Shown here: positions 11,386 to 24,434 of the stretch, piece after piece
How positions within the stretch are numbered: the stretch's first letter is position 1
Layout of the letters: each line of letters opens with the position of its first letter
Assembly (NCBI GenBank): GCA_921293015.1
Contig: OV121088.1
Location: forward strand, 27,379,645-27,443,644
DNA: 64,000 nucleotides
Origin: Phorcus lineatus
Lineage: Eukaryota > Mollusca > Gastropoda > Trochida > Trochidae
Reading direction: 5' to 3'
Translations under genes and position numbers: made by a program
Notes under the pieces: generated by a model
What the model was told of the DNA's origin: nothing
Database searches by the model: none
The model's input: the letters and a program-made list of their open reading frames with translations, nothing else

Positions 11386-13671
11386 GTGAGTTTTTTTTCT
11401 TTATTGTTCAATAGTATCGTTTATACTCGTATATATACCTCATGTAAAACTTCAAGGATACACGTGATGAAATTATATTCTTTCTCATGGGATCTCTGCT
11501 TGGTAGTTCAAACGATATCAATTATTGAACATCATTATTGTTTATACTCAATACGATCGTTCATCTGTGAAATCTACAACGGTACGACATACCCGTTAAT
11601 ACAATGTACTTCAAGACTATAGTAGACGAAATTATATTCTGCCCTTATGTCGCTCAGTTGAGAGTGTGACTATATTCTTCATTATTTAACAAATTCGGTA
11701 TTGTTAATATTCTCTACTATTAGTCTATATACGGTAATTATTTATTTTACGCAAACTAAATAACGTCACCACCCATATGCATGAATTCGATGAAAATTTT
11801 CAAAAGCCAGCCTGGTCTTACTAAGTGCATGTTTGTTTAAATTAACTATTCTTTGTTTTGCTGTTACACGCAATCGTACGTGCGGTGTATGTAAATGGGT
11901 ACATTACATTCGTAAGTGCAACATATGGTTGGAATACTTTTCAGATTTAGTTGACGCCAACTGTTTTATATATATGCAATGTTGGCACATTTTCTAATTT
12001 TTCAGTTAACGTTTCAATTTCTGTTAAAAATCCTAAAGACATTTTTTGCACTTGATAAATTTATCTCAACTAAAGGTACCTGTTAAAACGTAATATCAAA
12101 TCAAGAATCCTATTCATATTGTAATGAAGTAAAACATTATTTTTTAAGATTAAAGGAGACGAGATCAAATTTTGTCACCAAAAATATCGAATGGAACCAC
12201 TTCAGTATTTCCACTTAAGTCCGTTTTAACCTAACATCAAGTTTTAAGCTATTGATCGCTTTTGTCTTATTACTTCGTAGGATGGTAATCACCACACCAA
12301 AATACCATGCCCATTGATGAAAATCTTTGTTTCTATTTCAACATCACATTTTAGTCTTTTACACCATATTCATAGTGACAAAACATTTTTTGGAAGGACA
12401 AAAAACGCCAGTCGTCACCCTATCAGTTTTCGCTGATTTATAATTAAATGATTTTATACAGATGAAATTGTCTTCTATCATCCGCAAGGATTTAAACGGC
12501 TCCACTGTGCCGCTCTATGCATTATGATTGATATGGGAAGGCATAATTGGAAATTGAATTAAAATGCAAACCACGGACACCGTAATGCGGTCAGACTGTA
12601 TGCAGTAGAAATTTGTAAATTAATGCAAAGAGGCAGCGTGGAAAATTGCATTAAGGGACTCTTATTTCTATTTTGCCACAAGATAGATCAAACGTCGGTT
12701 GGAAGAACCATGTTAGCAAACTTGAACTACATTGGCAAAAACGTGAGCCGATCTCCCCAATTCGGATTATCCCATTGTGACTGCTCCGTTCGTTGCCGGT
12801 TGAAAGGCATGGACATGCAAAAACTCCCCTCTCACTAGTCACCGCTTTGGACTGAACGCGGTGCAGGGAGCTTGGTAATCGCCGATCTGTGAGATTGAAA
12901 AAAATGACCCGGAATTTTTTCTCCTTTTATTCTTGACTATTGAACTCGATTAACAGATAATGAACTTCAAGATAGTAGTTCACTGTTGTCTCATGGATTT
13001 TCCACTAAAATCGATTACTCGTAGGTCTAACAGGCTTGTTTCTGCGGAATAACATGTTACCAATTTATCGTAGTCTGATCATTTGTGTCTTACAGAAAAC
13101 ACAACCGCTTTTCTTTAGCTAGTGGGACATACATGTGACTTCAGTGTTAAATGGAGCCACTTTTATTAATATTACAACTAAAGACAGACCGTCAGTTATT
13201 GAAGGACGTCGCATATGCCAAACGTCATTTTATCGAGAAGTACTTACATCTGCTGAAAAGTATCATTTTAATGCTGATCGGCTCTGAAGAGTAATACTAA
13301 AAATGCACTGAATCGCGATTCTGATCGAAAACCGGACAATGACGCGCGTCAGTTTTTCAAAAGTAGTTTTAGAAGCAACATGGAAACAGATATGAGATAT
13401 ATTTAAAGATAAGTTTAGTTGACAGTATTAAAGGTTATATAATAGTATTCATGTGAACGGTTCGTTTGATTTCGGCTTTGGTAGATAGTTGGGAGGCGTG
13501 AAATGTCTTGAATGTATATATCATCGTAATTGGTGTTTTGAAGCCAATGATATTTTCATCATTGTCGGAGTGGCTCTTTAAATGTACATTGTTTGGGTGT
13601 TTTTGAGAATATTTTCTGAAAATTTACATTCTTGGAGACTGGAACACAATCGGTGTATAATTTGGGTTATT
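11386..13671. other. AT-rich non-coding, no feature recognised
   Basis: Follows a splice-donor-like site. It could be the 5' part of a long intron or intergenic DNA. The 113-codon ORF starting at 11281 crosses the donor and has no recognisable domain. Confidence 0.5.
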
Positions 13672-14175
13672 CTAACGTGTTTTGTAACACTGCTTGGGTG
13701 AATTTTTATCCTTTACAGTTCTTAAGAACATTAGTCTAACGTGTATTGTAACACTGTTTTGGTTAAGTTTTACCCCATTGCAGATCTTAAGAACATTATT
13801 CTAACGTGTATTGTAACACTGTTTTGGTTCAGTTTTACCCCTTTGCAGATCTTAAAAACATTATTCTAACGTGTATTGTAACACTGTTTTGGTTAAGTTT
13901 TACCCCTTTACAGTTCTTAAGAACATTATTCTAACGTGTATTGTAACACTGTTTTGGTTAAGTTTTACCCCTTTGCAGTTCTTAAGAACATTATTCTAAC
14001 GTGTATTGTAACACTGTTTTGGTTAAGTTTTACCCCTTTGCAGATCTTAAAAACATTATTCTAACGTGTATTGTAACACTGTTTTGGTTAAGTTTTACCC
14101 CTTTACAGTTCTTAAGAACATTAATCTAACGTGTTTTGTAACACCGTTTTGGTGAATTACCCTTTATAGTTCTCA
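13672..14175 (+). repeat. Minisatellite, about 7.7 copies of a 65-bp unit
   Basis: CTAACGTG recurs at 13672, 13736, 13801, 13866, 13931, 13996, 14061 and 14126 (steps 64, 65, 65, 65, 65, 65, 65). Each unit holds GTATTGTAACACTGTTTTGG, then AAGTTTTACCCCTTT and the palindrome TTCTTAAGAA or its variant ATCTTAAAAA. The outer units are the most diverged and the inner ones nearly identical. Confidence 0.95.
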
Positions 14176-15078
14176 AGTTCTCATGTCGTAAGTATTTGAA
14201 CGGACAAACAATATATAACACGAATTAAGAAACAAGTCTGACTGTTAGAATGTTGTTCACGTCATCTAAAGATCGTGCAACAGTGACATTCACCATTGTC
14301 CTTTTAGTAATCTCATTGGCAGTGTTTAGAAATATTTCCTAACATTATACGTAGCCCTTATATATTTATCAATATACTTACTTGTGGTCAGTTGTGATAT
14401 AAAGACATGTTAACTTGATTACCGAGAGGTCATTCCAAATTTTCGATGGAGTGTTAAGGGATTTAACATGATTGACATTGAAGATATCGCAACCCTTTGA
14501 AAATCAACCATACTGACACTTGATACTCGTCTTACTAACTTCAAGCTAACCCGTTCATTTAAAATATGAATCAAAACCAAAAACACGGAAAATTAGTATA
14601 ACAAATGGACAACATTGGAAAATTAATAAAACAAATAACATTTCTTCCAGGCATCGACATTATAGATAAGTCCACTTTCAAAAAGGGAATAACAAAATAT
14701 GATATAAAAATATCCCTATTCAGTTTTATCATTCCCTTAAATAAAGACGACATCGAAAATGATACAAGGAAAAAAACGAAATATGAATTGACTTTCAAAC
14801 AAATCTTCGCCTTTCACTCGAGTAAGTTGACATTGAATAATGGAACGAGAAAAAAACGAAATGTGACATGATAAACGCAAAATATAATTCTATCGATCAT
14901 AACTCGTTGAGTTATTGGCGAAAGCTACAACATTAGAAGTGATTTGTCATGTTTGATAAGTGTTCGTTGGTTCCTGGTAGAAGGAAGGACTAGGGACCCT
15001 ATATCATGTGGAAATGAGCTTGTCTGAATGTCATCGCACTAGTACGGCCACCCTAGCCATTGATAGATCGTAAGATAG

Positions 15079-15895
15079 CCTTTGATTCACGTTATGACAA
15101 CCTTGTTCCATCTAGACTGGGCTTAAGTCACCAAATGTAATAAACAAGACTAGAAATGATTTAAATGGGCATTAACATGCTTAACGAAAGATTTATTTCA
15201 AATTTTCGTTGCTTTATAACAAATGTTTTATCTTGAGTTGGTCAAAACATCTAATTACTCCACCCGATCATCCGTAACGACAATAGTCAGGTTCCAAGAA
15301 AAAAACACAGCTAGATGACCATGTTTGTGTGAACACCTTTCAATAATTTGAGGGATTTGGATTCGCATAGCTTTACCATACATGGTACGTTCGTTTTAAA
15401 ATTTCTTCATATGATTAAAAAATATTGTCTTGTAGTTAGAAACAATTAATTCAGTTTTTGTCAGATCACTCTATTAAACAAAAAAATGCTACTTCCCCTT
15501 TGAACTAAACGTTGTTTATTAGTAAAATAGAATTGTTATACACTTTATGACAGCTTTGTTTCATTCAAACTAGAATGTTCATTGGAACTGGAATTTAGAC
15601 TTTCAAAACGAGATTGTTTGTAAATGATTAATTATAGTGAAATGCTTTGATCCATGTTATAACAACATCGTATCATCTAGACTGGAGGTGAATCCCCAAA
15701 TATATTTAACTAGAATGTTTATAAGTAATAAAACATTGTTCTATAGGCTTTGATTCGCCTTGTTTCATCTAGACTGGATCTAAGTCTTAAAATAGGTTAA
15801 AATATGTTTTGATCATATCAAATTGTAGTATTAGCTTCGATTCTCGTTATGACAAAATGTCAACATTGTTTCATGTAGACCGAAAGGGAATCTCC
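15079..15895 (+). repeat. Diverged repeats sharing a GTTATGACAAC...CATCTAGACTGG core
   Basis: Related blocks begin near 15079, 15545, 15645, 15747 and 15836. The core reads TTTGATTC-GTTATGACAAC-TTGTTTCATCTAGACTGG, followed by AAGTC/AATC-CCAAATAT and in several copies ACTAGAATG. MITE copy 2 lies between the first and second blocks. It looks like an old tandem array of roughly 90-100 bp units. Confidence 0.55.
15161..15503 (+). mobile_element. TTAA-flanked MITE family, copy 2
   Basis: It begins TTAA-ATGGGCATTAACATG and ends CTACTTCCCC-TTTGAA (decayed TTAA). Shared blocks: CACCCGATCATCCG, TTTGTGTGAACACCTTT, TTTGAGGGATT with copy 4; AGTTAGAAACA, GTCAGATCACT, AAACAAAAAAATGCTAC with copy 3. At about 343 bp it is slightly longer than copy 1. 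Confidence 0.6.
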
Positions 15896-16140
15896 AAATA
15901 TGTTAATTGAGATAGAAGAATTCCTGACTATAGGTATGTCGCTTTAGAGGGAATGATGTATAAGAGGGATGTCGGTTTAGGGGGTAAATAAACGAGTTAC
16001 GTTGTTAAATGCGTAATCCAAATATGTTAAATGAGATAGAAGAATTCCTGACAATAGGTATGTCGCTTTAGAGGGAATGATGTATAAGAGGGGTGTCGGT
16101 TTAGGGGGTAAATCAACGAGTTACCTTGTTTAATACGTAA
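15893..16140 (+). repeat. Tandem duplication, two copies of 124 bp
   Basis: Copies start at 15893 and 16017 with TCCAAATATGTTAA. Both contain GATAGAAGAATTCCTGAC, TATGTCGCTTTAGAGGGAAT, GATGTATAAGAGGG and GTCGGTTTAGGGGGTAAAT. Only a handful of mismatches separate them, so the duplication is young. Confidence 0.95.
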
Positions 16141-17382
16141 AGAAAAAAATCGTGAAGAAGACTTTAATAGAGGCTACATGTGAGCGTGAGATAACGAATT
16201 CATCCCAGCTTGCCTGTAGGAAACCACTCTATTAATACAATATCTGCCAAGTGAATATATCACGTTGTATCATGTTGGATCCCGTGTATAATTAGTATCG
16301 TATTTATGTATCATATGTAGTGTAAATCTCACGTTTACATGGATTTATATAGCTTATTTCGGATTCCTGTACTGGGATGGAATATCTCTGAAATAAGAGG
16401 ATTATGGGGTTTATGATATTCTCAAGGGATTATATTTTAAGAAACATGTATTCTAATGAAATTTTAAGGAGTGGGATATGTAAGCTGTTTGTATGTATGA
16501 AATTATAAACTTACTTACCTAAATACAATCCTTATTTTGGAATGGGGTTTTAGAGTAGATGCTTTGTTTGTGGAACAAGCGCACTTTTACCAGTTTTACC
16601 ATTTTTTAAACTATATTAACGAAATTGATGTTGAAATGGACGACAAACACATTTTAAACTCAAAATACTATTTCGATTAAGTACAATAAGCTTACACATA
16701 TCATCGATTCAATGTACATGCCTACTAATTAGACTTCAGGCATTTTATTAATTTTAATTTTATTTCGATAATGTACATAAAAACCTCAAACGTCAGAATA
16801 AACAAAAAGAAAACGGTTTGTCCAAATACATTTTTGATTCACAGAAAATGAAAAATGAAATATTTCCATATATGGAATATAAATGATGTTTTAGTGGATG
16901 CAAGGCGATATTCTCCTATGTAGTAAAAAAACAATTTTATTATGAGAATCAGTTTTACATTTCTATTATAGGATGACCCGGCATTTCCACAAAGGTGTTG
17001 AATAAGGTTCAGGACTGAACAGCCCCTTCGTACAATCGTAAAACGAAACGTAGATAACATTCTAAAATTAGTTAACATGATTGTAAATAACAGGTTTCAT
17101 TTTAAATATTCATAATTCTACCAAGAGCCATGGCATATAATCGAATAATTTTCTCGAAACGCAAAAAATTCTTCCACGTGTCATTTTTTCCCGGGAGAAT
17201 GGTTCAATGAAAGCTTAAATATTTCATTCCGGCCCAAAGTTACTTGATTAAAATCTACTACCGTCAAAGTGAATTAGGCAATTGAGTTGGACAGAAATCA
17301 TCACAGAGGTTATATGTCACTAAATACGCAAATCGACAATTAAGACTTCATTATGTATCAATCCGCAAGAAAAAATAGTTCC

Positions 17383-17455
17383 TCCCTGACCCGGTTTCGA
17401 TCCGGCGTTATCTTCCAACATCTCGATCAATACTCCAAGCTCCTTACACCGCGTG
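17383..17455 (-). mobile_element. tRNA-like SINE head or tRNA relic
   Basis: The reverse strand reads GGTGTAAGGAGCTTGGAGTA, then TTGATCGAGATGTTGGAAGA, then a box B-like CGGATCGAAACCGGG that ends in GTCAGGGAGG. Spacing and the GATCGAAAC core fit a tRNA-derived promoter. No complete cloverleaf can be drawn by eye, so a functional tRNA is unlikely. Confidence 0.4.
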
Positions 17456-20215
17456 TAACATCACATGTCTTTGACATCGAAATGTTCTATTTTTTCGGAG
17501 CCTGTTGTTTTCCGTGCTTTTAGAGCTTGTCTCGATAAACACGGAATGCTGTTGTGTGTAAATTCCGATCCTCTGTTCTTGGCGGTGTATCTTTAACGTC
17601 CGTCTTTGTAGCTCTCTGTGCTAAACTTATAAATCCTCAAAACACTCGTTTATTTACATTGTAGTCGCAATTTTACGGAAGGTTGAACGAAATAGGAATT
17701 TGGTTGGTGTGTAGTTTTGGTTTGACACTTGAAGAAATCGGGGAGTATTTTGTATGGTGTAGTCGAGGAAGAAAGAGATAGTACACAAAGGAACCTTAAC
17801 ACTCTACCTTCTGAAGGCAGCTAATGTCGGTAACCGTTTATATCTTGAAAGTGGATCAATGACACGTTTTTTAAATGTATGAGTTTGTTAAATTTCATTA
17901 TTACTTATGTGCAGTAGTCATTATCTTTGATGATGGAATACGATTTATATAAACAATGAATGAGGAATGAAATGTACCTGTGAAGTACATCACGAACAAC
18001 GAATATATTAATGCTCAGGTTTATCGATCAACAAATACTAATCACTGAAAAACTGACATCGTTAATCCACTTCTTAAATCTTAGGCATGTCATATTTTTG
18101 GCCTAATCTAATCCATTTTTGAAAATCATTTCCGGTGTCAAGATGAAATGGAACAATTGGTTTTAATCAAATGTCATTATTCCAACGAAGTTGACGGTCA
18201 CAGTTTATGAAAAGGAGACATGAGACAGAAAATATGACAATTCCAAAATAATAAACAAAAGGAGCCGTTACACAGTCTACGCTTTCTCATATGATTAAGG
18301 GTATCTGTATTCTAAAATGTTCTTAGCTTGATTTGACCAAGGTCTTTTATTATAGGTCCTTGATTTGACCGGTGTGCGTTGTACATATTCTAAAATCGGT
18401 TATATATATTAATACAGAGGCGAGCATAAAGTCTAGGCACATGCAAAATCAGAACAAGATTACCTCAATGAGGGCTTGATTACATTAACCAATCGATTTC
18501 AAGGTACAGTGGCGGGAAATTTTATTTTCCTAGCTTACTGTTCCAGTCAGTGAGGCGAAAAGCGAACAAAAACAAGGTTAGGTGTTAATAGAATATTGAT
18601 GGGTCGCACTCTCTATAAAGCATTTGTAAACAGACGTTCCATATCATATTCATATTTCTCACATAAGGACAGACTATTAAAACGAGTGGAAATGCGATAT
18701 ATTGGTATTCGAGAGCTGAAAGGGACCGAGCTGTTCGGAGACCCCCTGTCGAGAAGAAAAGCGAATGGAATTGGGGTTGGGGGATGGATGAGTCACGCAT
18801 GGGGTAATTCAATAGGGGACGGGGAACACAGTTTGACGCGTCATGGACGTCGTTTGACGCCAAAATGTCGCCTTGACGTCGGCGTGGGTGTGACGATGGT
18901 GTCGTCTGCTCGTTGAATTTGTATCGTCTGCTAGCTGCCATATTGGTTACTCGCATATGGTGATCGAATTGCGGACGTAACGTAATCATGTCAAGATTGT
19001 GAGGCATTTCATATTCTCTGATTAACTGATATTTTTGATTTTATAGAACTATAATTAAATAAGGAATATGGGTGATGATTTTAAGATTTATTCGACAAAA
19101 ATTTCTGTGACAAAATGTGAATATGAAATCACTGTTCTTCTATTAGTTACCTCATATAAATATTTGACGTCCCTACAGTAAAATAATCTTTATCAACTTC
19201 GTGTATGATGAAACAAGGAAAACCATTTCAGCTCTAATCATACCGACTGAAATATGTTTGTCTCACATAAAAATCAGATCCGTTGTGTCTTGAAATGTGC
19301 GTGAAACCATTTGAATTTTAAAACTGAAATTAATATTTTAAAATCGATTTAAGGGGCTTACCTAGTAGAAACTGTTCATATGACCTCATGTCATCAAATA
19401 TCGAGTTTAAATAATGACAATTTTCATCGAGATTTCTATTCGTGCGCACTCACCGTATTTAGAGAGTAGAGTGTCAAAGACCGAAATTTATTGCCATTTA
19501 CGCGAGTAATGTTGCTAAACAAACTTATAATGACCCGAAACCACGCGATGAAAACCATCAAAACTGCATCTTGTATTTCAAATTAGTAAGGCGATCGTGT
19601 ATGTACTGTATTTATCACAATTTTAATACTCAAGCCAGTTGGAGCTGTGTCACTGAATCGCCGTGTCAAGTTCAGTAGAGGACCGTAGGCTCGACGACAA
19701 TGGACATGTGAGCCAGAGCAGGAACTCGGCCAAAAATAGACATCAGTCTATCGTTTGCTCTGTTTGTTCATAGCCTTGCAGGCTCTTCATATTTGAAATA
19801 TCGATGACATTGTGGCTGAACAAAAGATGGGACCACTTGAAAACCGTGCAAGGTGTTTTTGTTAAATATTAGGCGAGATTTACAAGAGAAACGCATTACT
19901 CGAATGCCCGTTTTTTTTTCAAGAGTAGAATGATGTATGGATGGCCGTTTTTGTCATATTTTTGAATATCAGATTGCGCGTTTATTTGGCCGTTTCCAGC
20001 CTTGTTGAAATATCGAAATTGGACAGTTGGACGACAGATTCACACAACGTGATACTTGATTGGAGACAAGCCGTGGTGATGGCCGGACATTCGGCGGACA
20101 AGTTCTATTATTCCAAAACAAAGCTATGGCTGAATGGGTAACCCAATAGTATCTTCATTAAAATCCGCCCTTCTCCTTTTCACATCTGCATACAATAATT
20201 AAACTAATTGTCAAA

Positions 20216-20227
20216 GGTCACGTGACC
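20216..20227. promoter_or_regulatory. Perfect 12-bp palindrome GGTCACGTGACC (CLEAR/E-box type)
   Basis: It contains GTCACGTGAC, the exact TFEB/MITF CLEAR consensus, with a central CACGTG. A single occurrence with no nearby gene start, so function is unproven. Confidence 0.3.
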
Positions 20228-20751
20228 ATTTGTGTTTTGTTCGCAGTTTGGGAAAACTCCCAGAAGGCATAGCAAATTGCATTTCCGGTCTTCCTGGGTG
20301 GCTTAATGGAAATGGGTCGTAATTTAACCTACCCAAACACACGACGGATGATCTGTTCGGGGATAATGGCACTGAAGAGCGAGTTTGTGGTTATTACGTC
20401 ATGTTTAAGTGGTATTCTCGATAGGGGGCGCTCGCCTGGATGGTTTTCGAGGAATGGTTGCGTCTTGGTCAAAGACCGTGGTGACCCAGGAACAAATGTC
20501 ATGGTTCTCAAATTCAAGTTCTGTTTATCCGTTTGTGCAGGAATATGGATAAATGATTTCAGCTCAAATTCATTATTGAGGTTATTCTGTTTAGACCTTT
20601 GGCAAGAAACAAGATGGTCATTAGTAACCGATTGAATGGCATGGCCTGCAAAGTTAATATCTTTCTTTTTCTGAAGAAGAAAAATTAAAATTGAATCAAA
20701 GCAAAGGTTTCACTAATTCTAGATGGGGTTTAGACTGCTTGAAAGAAACAT

Positions 20752-20772
20752 GGGGGGGGGGGGGGGGGGGGG
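20752..20772 (+). repeat. Homopolymer of 21 G
   Basis: Uninterrupted G run preceded by AAACAT and followed by AATGC. Such runs are error-prone in assembly, so the length is uncertain. Confidence 0.95.
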
Positions 20773-23700
20773 AATGCTTGATTAAGGTTTGTACCCGATT
20801 CGACTCTTTATGATACGATTAACAAGCCATAAAAAACCTTTAAGCATTTAGTATGTTTAGAAATGGATCCAACAATACTCGTTTGCGCTATGCGGGTTCA
20901 TCAACAGAATGTAATACAAATAAACTATCTATGCCCTTTTGAATTATTTAATGCAATTCAAGAAAGGATACACTGAACAGCGTATATCATTAAAAAAGTA
21001 TTCTTCGCAATATAATATTTTAACCATCTAACATTATTTTATGTTAATCAATAAAAGCCATAAACGTTTTTTGTATTAAATCGACCCCTTTGTTTGGGAA
21101 AGTAGGTGAGTGTGACCCGATTATTCCACGGGCTTTAAGAATGAAAATATTACAGAGTAAATATCAGGAAAGCGACACGTTGGGGATAAATCGTCATACT
21201 GGGGAGAAAATTGCCATTGTTGCCCTTACGCTATCAACATCGGCAGTCACGGTACCTGTAATCACTGAACAATGCTTTCTTCATACTGCTCGCTTAGCCT
21301 GTAAGGTTGAGCTAAACAACTGGGTTTATATGATAGATGGTATCTGTGATGACATACATTCTATAGGCAATTTCACGGTCTGCGATTTCGTTTTGGTTTA
21401 AGGTCATGGTTAGGATTTCAGTTAAAGCTTGGCGACCCCCAATGCCCTGTGACACCCTACGACTTTGCTGCGAGGCCAAGAAAGGGCCGGTTATAATCAG
21501 AGATGATTTATAGAATACCTGGTATCGGAGACTTCAAAGGCGACGACACTGGGTTTGGGGGGGAAGGGGTGTAAATTACAAACGCCGGGGGACGTTACGA
21601 AAGGGGTATCCGCGCTGCCAACCCATAATCAAATTGTTGTTCGAAGTTTTCGCTGAATTAGGATACTTTTCAAATTTGATTAAGGGATTGATTTTGCTGT
21701 ATGATCTTTTCAACTATCGTCTCTTCTTCAAATAAATATGCATGTAACATTAATAAGAATTTTTAAATATTTCATTTTTTCGTAACGAATAACGTCAAGG
21801 CATGATTGTTGCGTGAATTTCAGTTATAATTTTCTTTGTGTACTGATAGGTTAAAAGCATCCTCGATCAACCAGGGATAAATGACCTGATACTCTCCATC
21901 TTATGAAGCGTAAATCATCGGAACATTCGGACATGGGTGACCGAGGATGCCTATCGAAAAACAATACTTTCTAAGCTCAAGTCGCAATGTTTTACAAGGA
22001 TGCATCCCTTAAAGGTTCATATCATTCAGTCACAATGCCGGTTACTCATTCGTTGGTAAACTACGCCCGTTTGTGCTGAACTTCGGTGAAAAACATTACT
22101 GTAACAGGACAATGTGCTACTGCACTTCTCCTTTGTAAATGATCAGAAACTTTTCTGCATACGCATATCTTCTGTTGGCATCTTATATTGCCCTCGGCGG
22201 GAGCCAAGTTAAGCTGGATAATCGTATAAGGGATTCTTACTGATATGAAATGATCCTTTTAGCAGACAGGCTGATAGTTTAAAACTCCTGGACACTATGT
22301 TTGTGTCTAATGCAATTTGACATGTCTTCTTGGACGAAAAGGGAACAAGTTTGAAATCACCCTTTTTCAAATAATATATTTTTCAAAAGACTTAATAGAA
22401 AATGACAACGTTATACTGTTGAAAAGTAAGTATTCAACATTAACATTAAACATACAAATATAAAAAACATTTACACTTCACTACTTTTCAATATCTAATT
22501 ACACAAGTTGTCTAAAGCAGTGAGATTTAAAAAGAGAAGAAATGTTTTTGAATATATATGACCAAAAACTTGCACAATCATTTCCCATGTTTAAGATCAT
22601 GTTTAGGCTTACTGGAGACACACTGGGGCCAGGAAGTAATAGATAGTTGAGGGAAGGGAATCTTTGAGGGACAGTTATTGGTACACGGAGGGGCAAGTAT
22701 AGGGGGTGGGGGTATTGCTCTAACACTCTATCATTATGCGATTATGTGACGATCAGCTTCATTGCGCCACCGTTTCATCCGCGAGGGTGTGTGCTTGATT
22801 CGGGAATATCCGTATGCCGTTTCATGGTCGCCGTTTAAGTGACTTAGGAAGCATGGGTGACATCATGTTTTTAAAACAATCTGTCAGTGACTTTTCATAT
22901 ACTTATAATCATCACTCAAATACTTCTGAAGTTATTCTTAAGGAATTTTCAAACATTTTGTACCTTTATAAGTTAATCCGACTCGAGGAATTTAAAAACA
23001 TATAGGCTTGTGGTCATCTTTAAACTTTGAAATACAGTCGACGCCCAGGCAAGTCTAGAGTTTAAACAGAGCCCCGTTATCTCTCTGAGTATGCCTTGAT
23101 GGTTGTGTTTGTGAAATTCCTGGCGTTTGTAGTGTGTAGAACGCGGAGACATTTGACCAGCTGGCGAGTACGTGAAACAATTGAGACCCTCCATCTCTGT
23201 GCTGTATGGCGAGCAGATCCCGTGCCAGGAACTTTCGTCTCTTCTTAGCAGGATCGCCCCGGGGGGCAGGGTGACGGAGTATTGGTGATCGGGTGGGGTG
23301 GGGACAGAGTGGGAGATGAGAGCAGATGGGAGGGTGGGGATGTTTAAAAGGTTAACATAGAAAATCACTACACGAGTAGCTGTGTAATATGAACGAATGG
23401 ACAACATTTGGACGAACATCGTGCGAATTTATGAACTCAAGATCGCTATTATACTCGGAGAATGCAAAACTCGCACTCGTTTCTTTAAATCCATATTACA
23501 CCTTTGTTCGTTTAATAATATTTTTTGGGTAAATTTGTATTTCACCCTTGCTCGGGTAATATTGTATTGCAATGCCGAGCGCTCTCAACATTTAAACTTG
23601 CCTCTTTTCTGCGACTGGCTGCAATAGTGAATTTATGTCCTTAATCTTCCTAAATATTTCAACACAGTTATTTATGATTTACATGTAACGAGCATATTTA

Positions 23701-24140
23701 AGAACATCGTTCGCCGCCATAAAAACTATAAATTCATTTAGTTCATCATTTTTTATATGTAATTCTACATTCACCAGAACGATAAATTCCATCGTTTCAA
23801 TTTATGTCTCCTCTGTATATTTCGATAATAATTTCAACAGTATCATATTTCAACGACATAAATGAAACCCAAAGTATTACATTTTGATCATGTCATTAGC
23901 TCAAATAACGAAATCATAAATTTAAAACTTTTTTTGGAAGTGAACTCATGCACAATTTCAAATCGAGATATTATCAAGGAGTTTAGGGCATTGTCAAAGC
24001 AGCGGCGTTTTGTAGACTGATCTGGATGATTATAATCAATAAAAACCGTTAAAACCTCGCGTTATGTTGAAATGTGATAAGCGCCTCCAGGCAAAATAAA
24101 TGATAAGCGTTTGGTTACAATTCATTTGTCAGAAATTTCA

Positions 24141-24434
24141 TTTAATGCCTGTCAGCGACGAATTAGAAATGAGCTGAAAAATTAATGTTTCAGGATATTG
24201 TTTTCAAATGAAACGTGTGGTTATGGACCAGAATTCTCTGGTTTGAAGAATTCCCAAAATGTCATTTTAGCATTTGAGGTAGGGAAATGCATTCGGATAG
24301 TTTAACTTATTATGGTACATTCTATTTGAAAATGCTTTTTTTTAATGGAAACATTATCTAACAGTTGGAAACATTTATTTCCGTTTTCGTGAGATCACTT
24401 TATTTATCTAAAAAAAGTACTTCCGCCCCTTTAA
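24141..24434 (+). mobile_element. TTAA-flanked MITE family, copy 3 (left half badly decayed)
   Basis: The right half (about 24271-24434) aligns well with copy 2: CATTTGAGGTAGGG, ATGGTACATTC, CAGTTGGAAACA, GTGAGATCACT, CTTCCGCCCCT then TTAA at 24431. The left boundary is a guess based on expected length and a weak TTAATGCCTGTCAG match at about 24142. Confidence 0.5.

Larger units (their letters stand above)
16141..24140. other. Non-coding; no gene recognised
   Basis: AT-rich, with a GC/CpG-richer patch at about 18.57-18.96 kb where overlapping ORFs of 106 (+) and 140 (-) codons occur. Neither resembles a known family and both may be composition artefacts. G-rich stretches lie at 21.54-21.60, 22.6-22.7 and 23.25-23.34 kb. 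The tRNA-like relic, G homopolymer and CLEAR palindrome are listed separately. Confidence 0.5.

Noticed and set aside
11281-11622. 113-codon ORF across the donor at 11386
   Set aside because: It reads through a consensus splice donor into AT-rich sequence and has no known domain. The region is more credible as untranslated exon plus intron.
17383-17455. Functional tRNA gene on the minus strand
   Set aside because: Only promoter-box-like pieces are seen; no acceptor stem or full cloverleaf could be paired by eye.
18585-19007. 140-codon ORF on the minus strand
   Set aside because: No recognisable family, no signal peptide or splice context, and it overlaps a 106-codon ORF on the other strand in a CpG-richer patch. 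Probably composition-driven.
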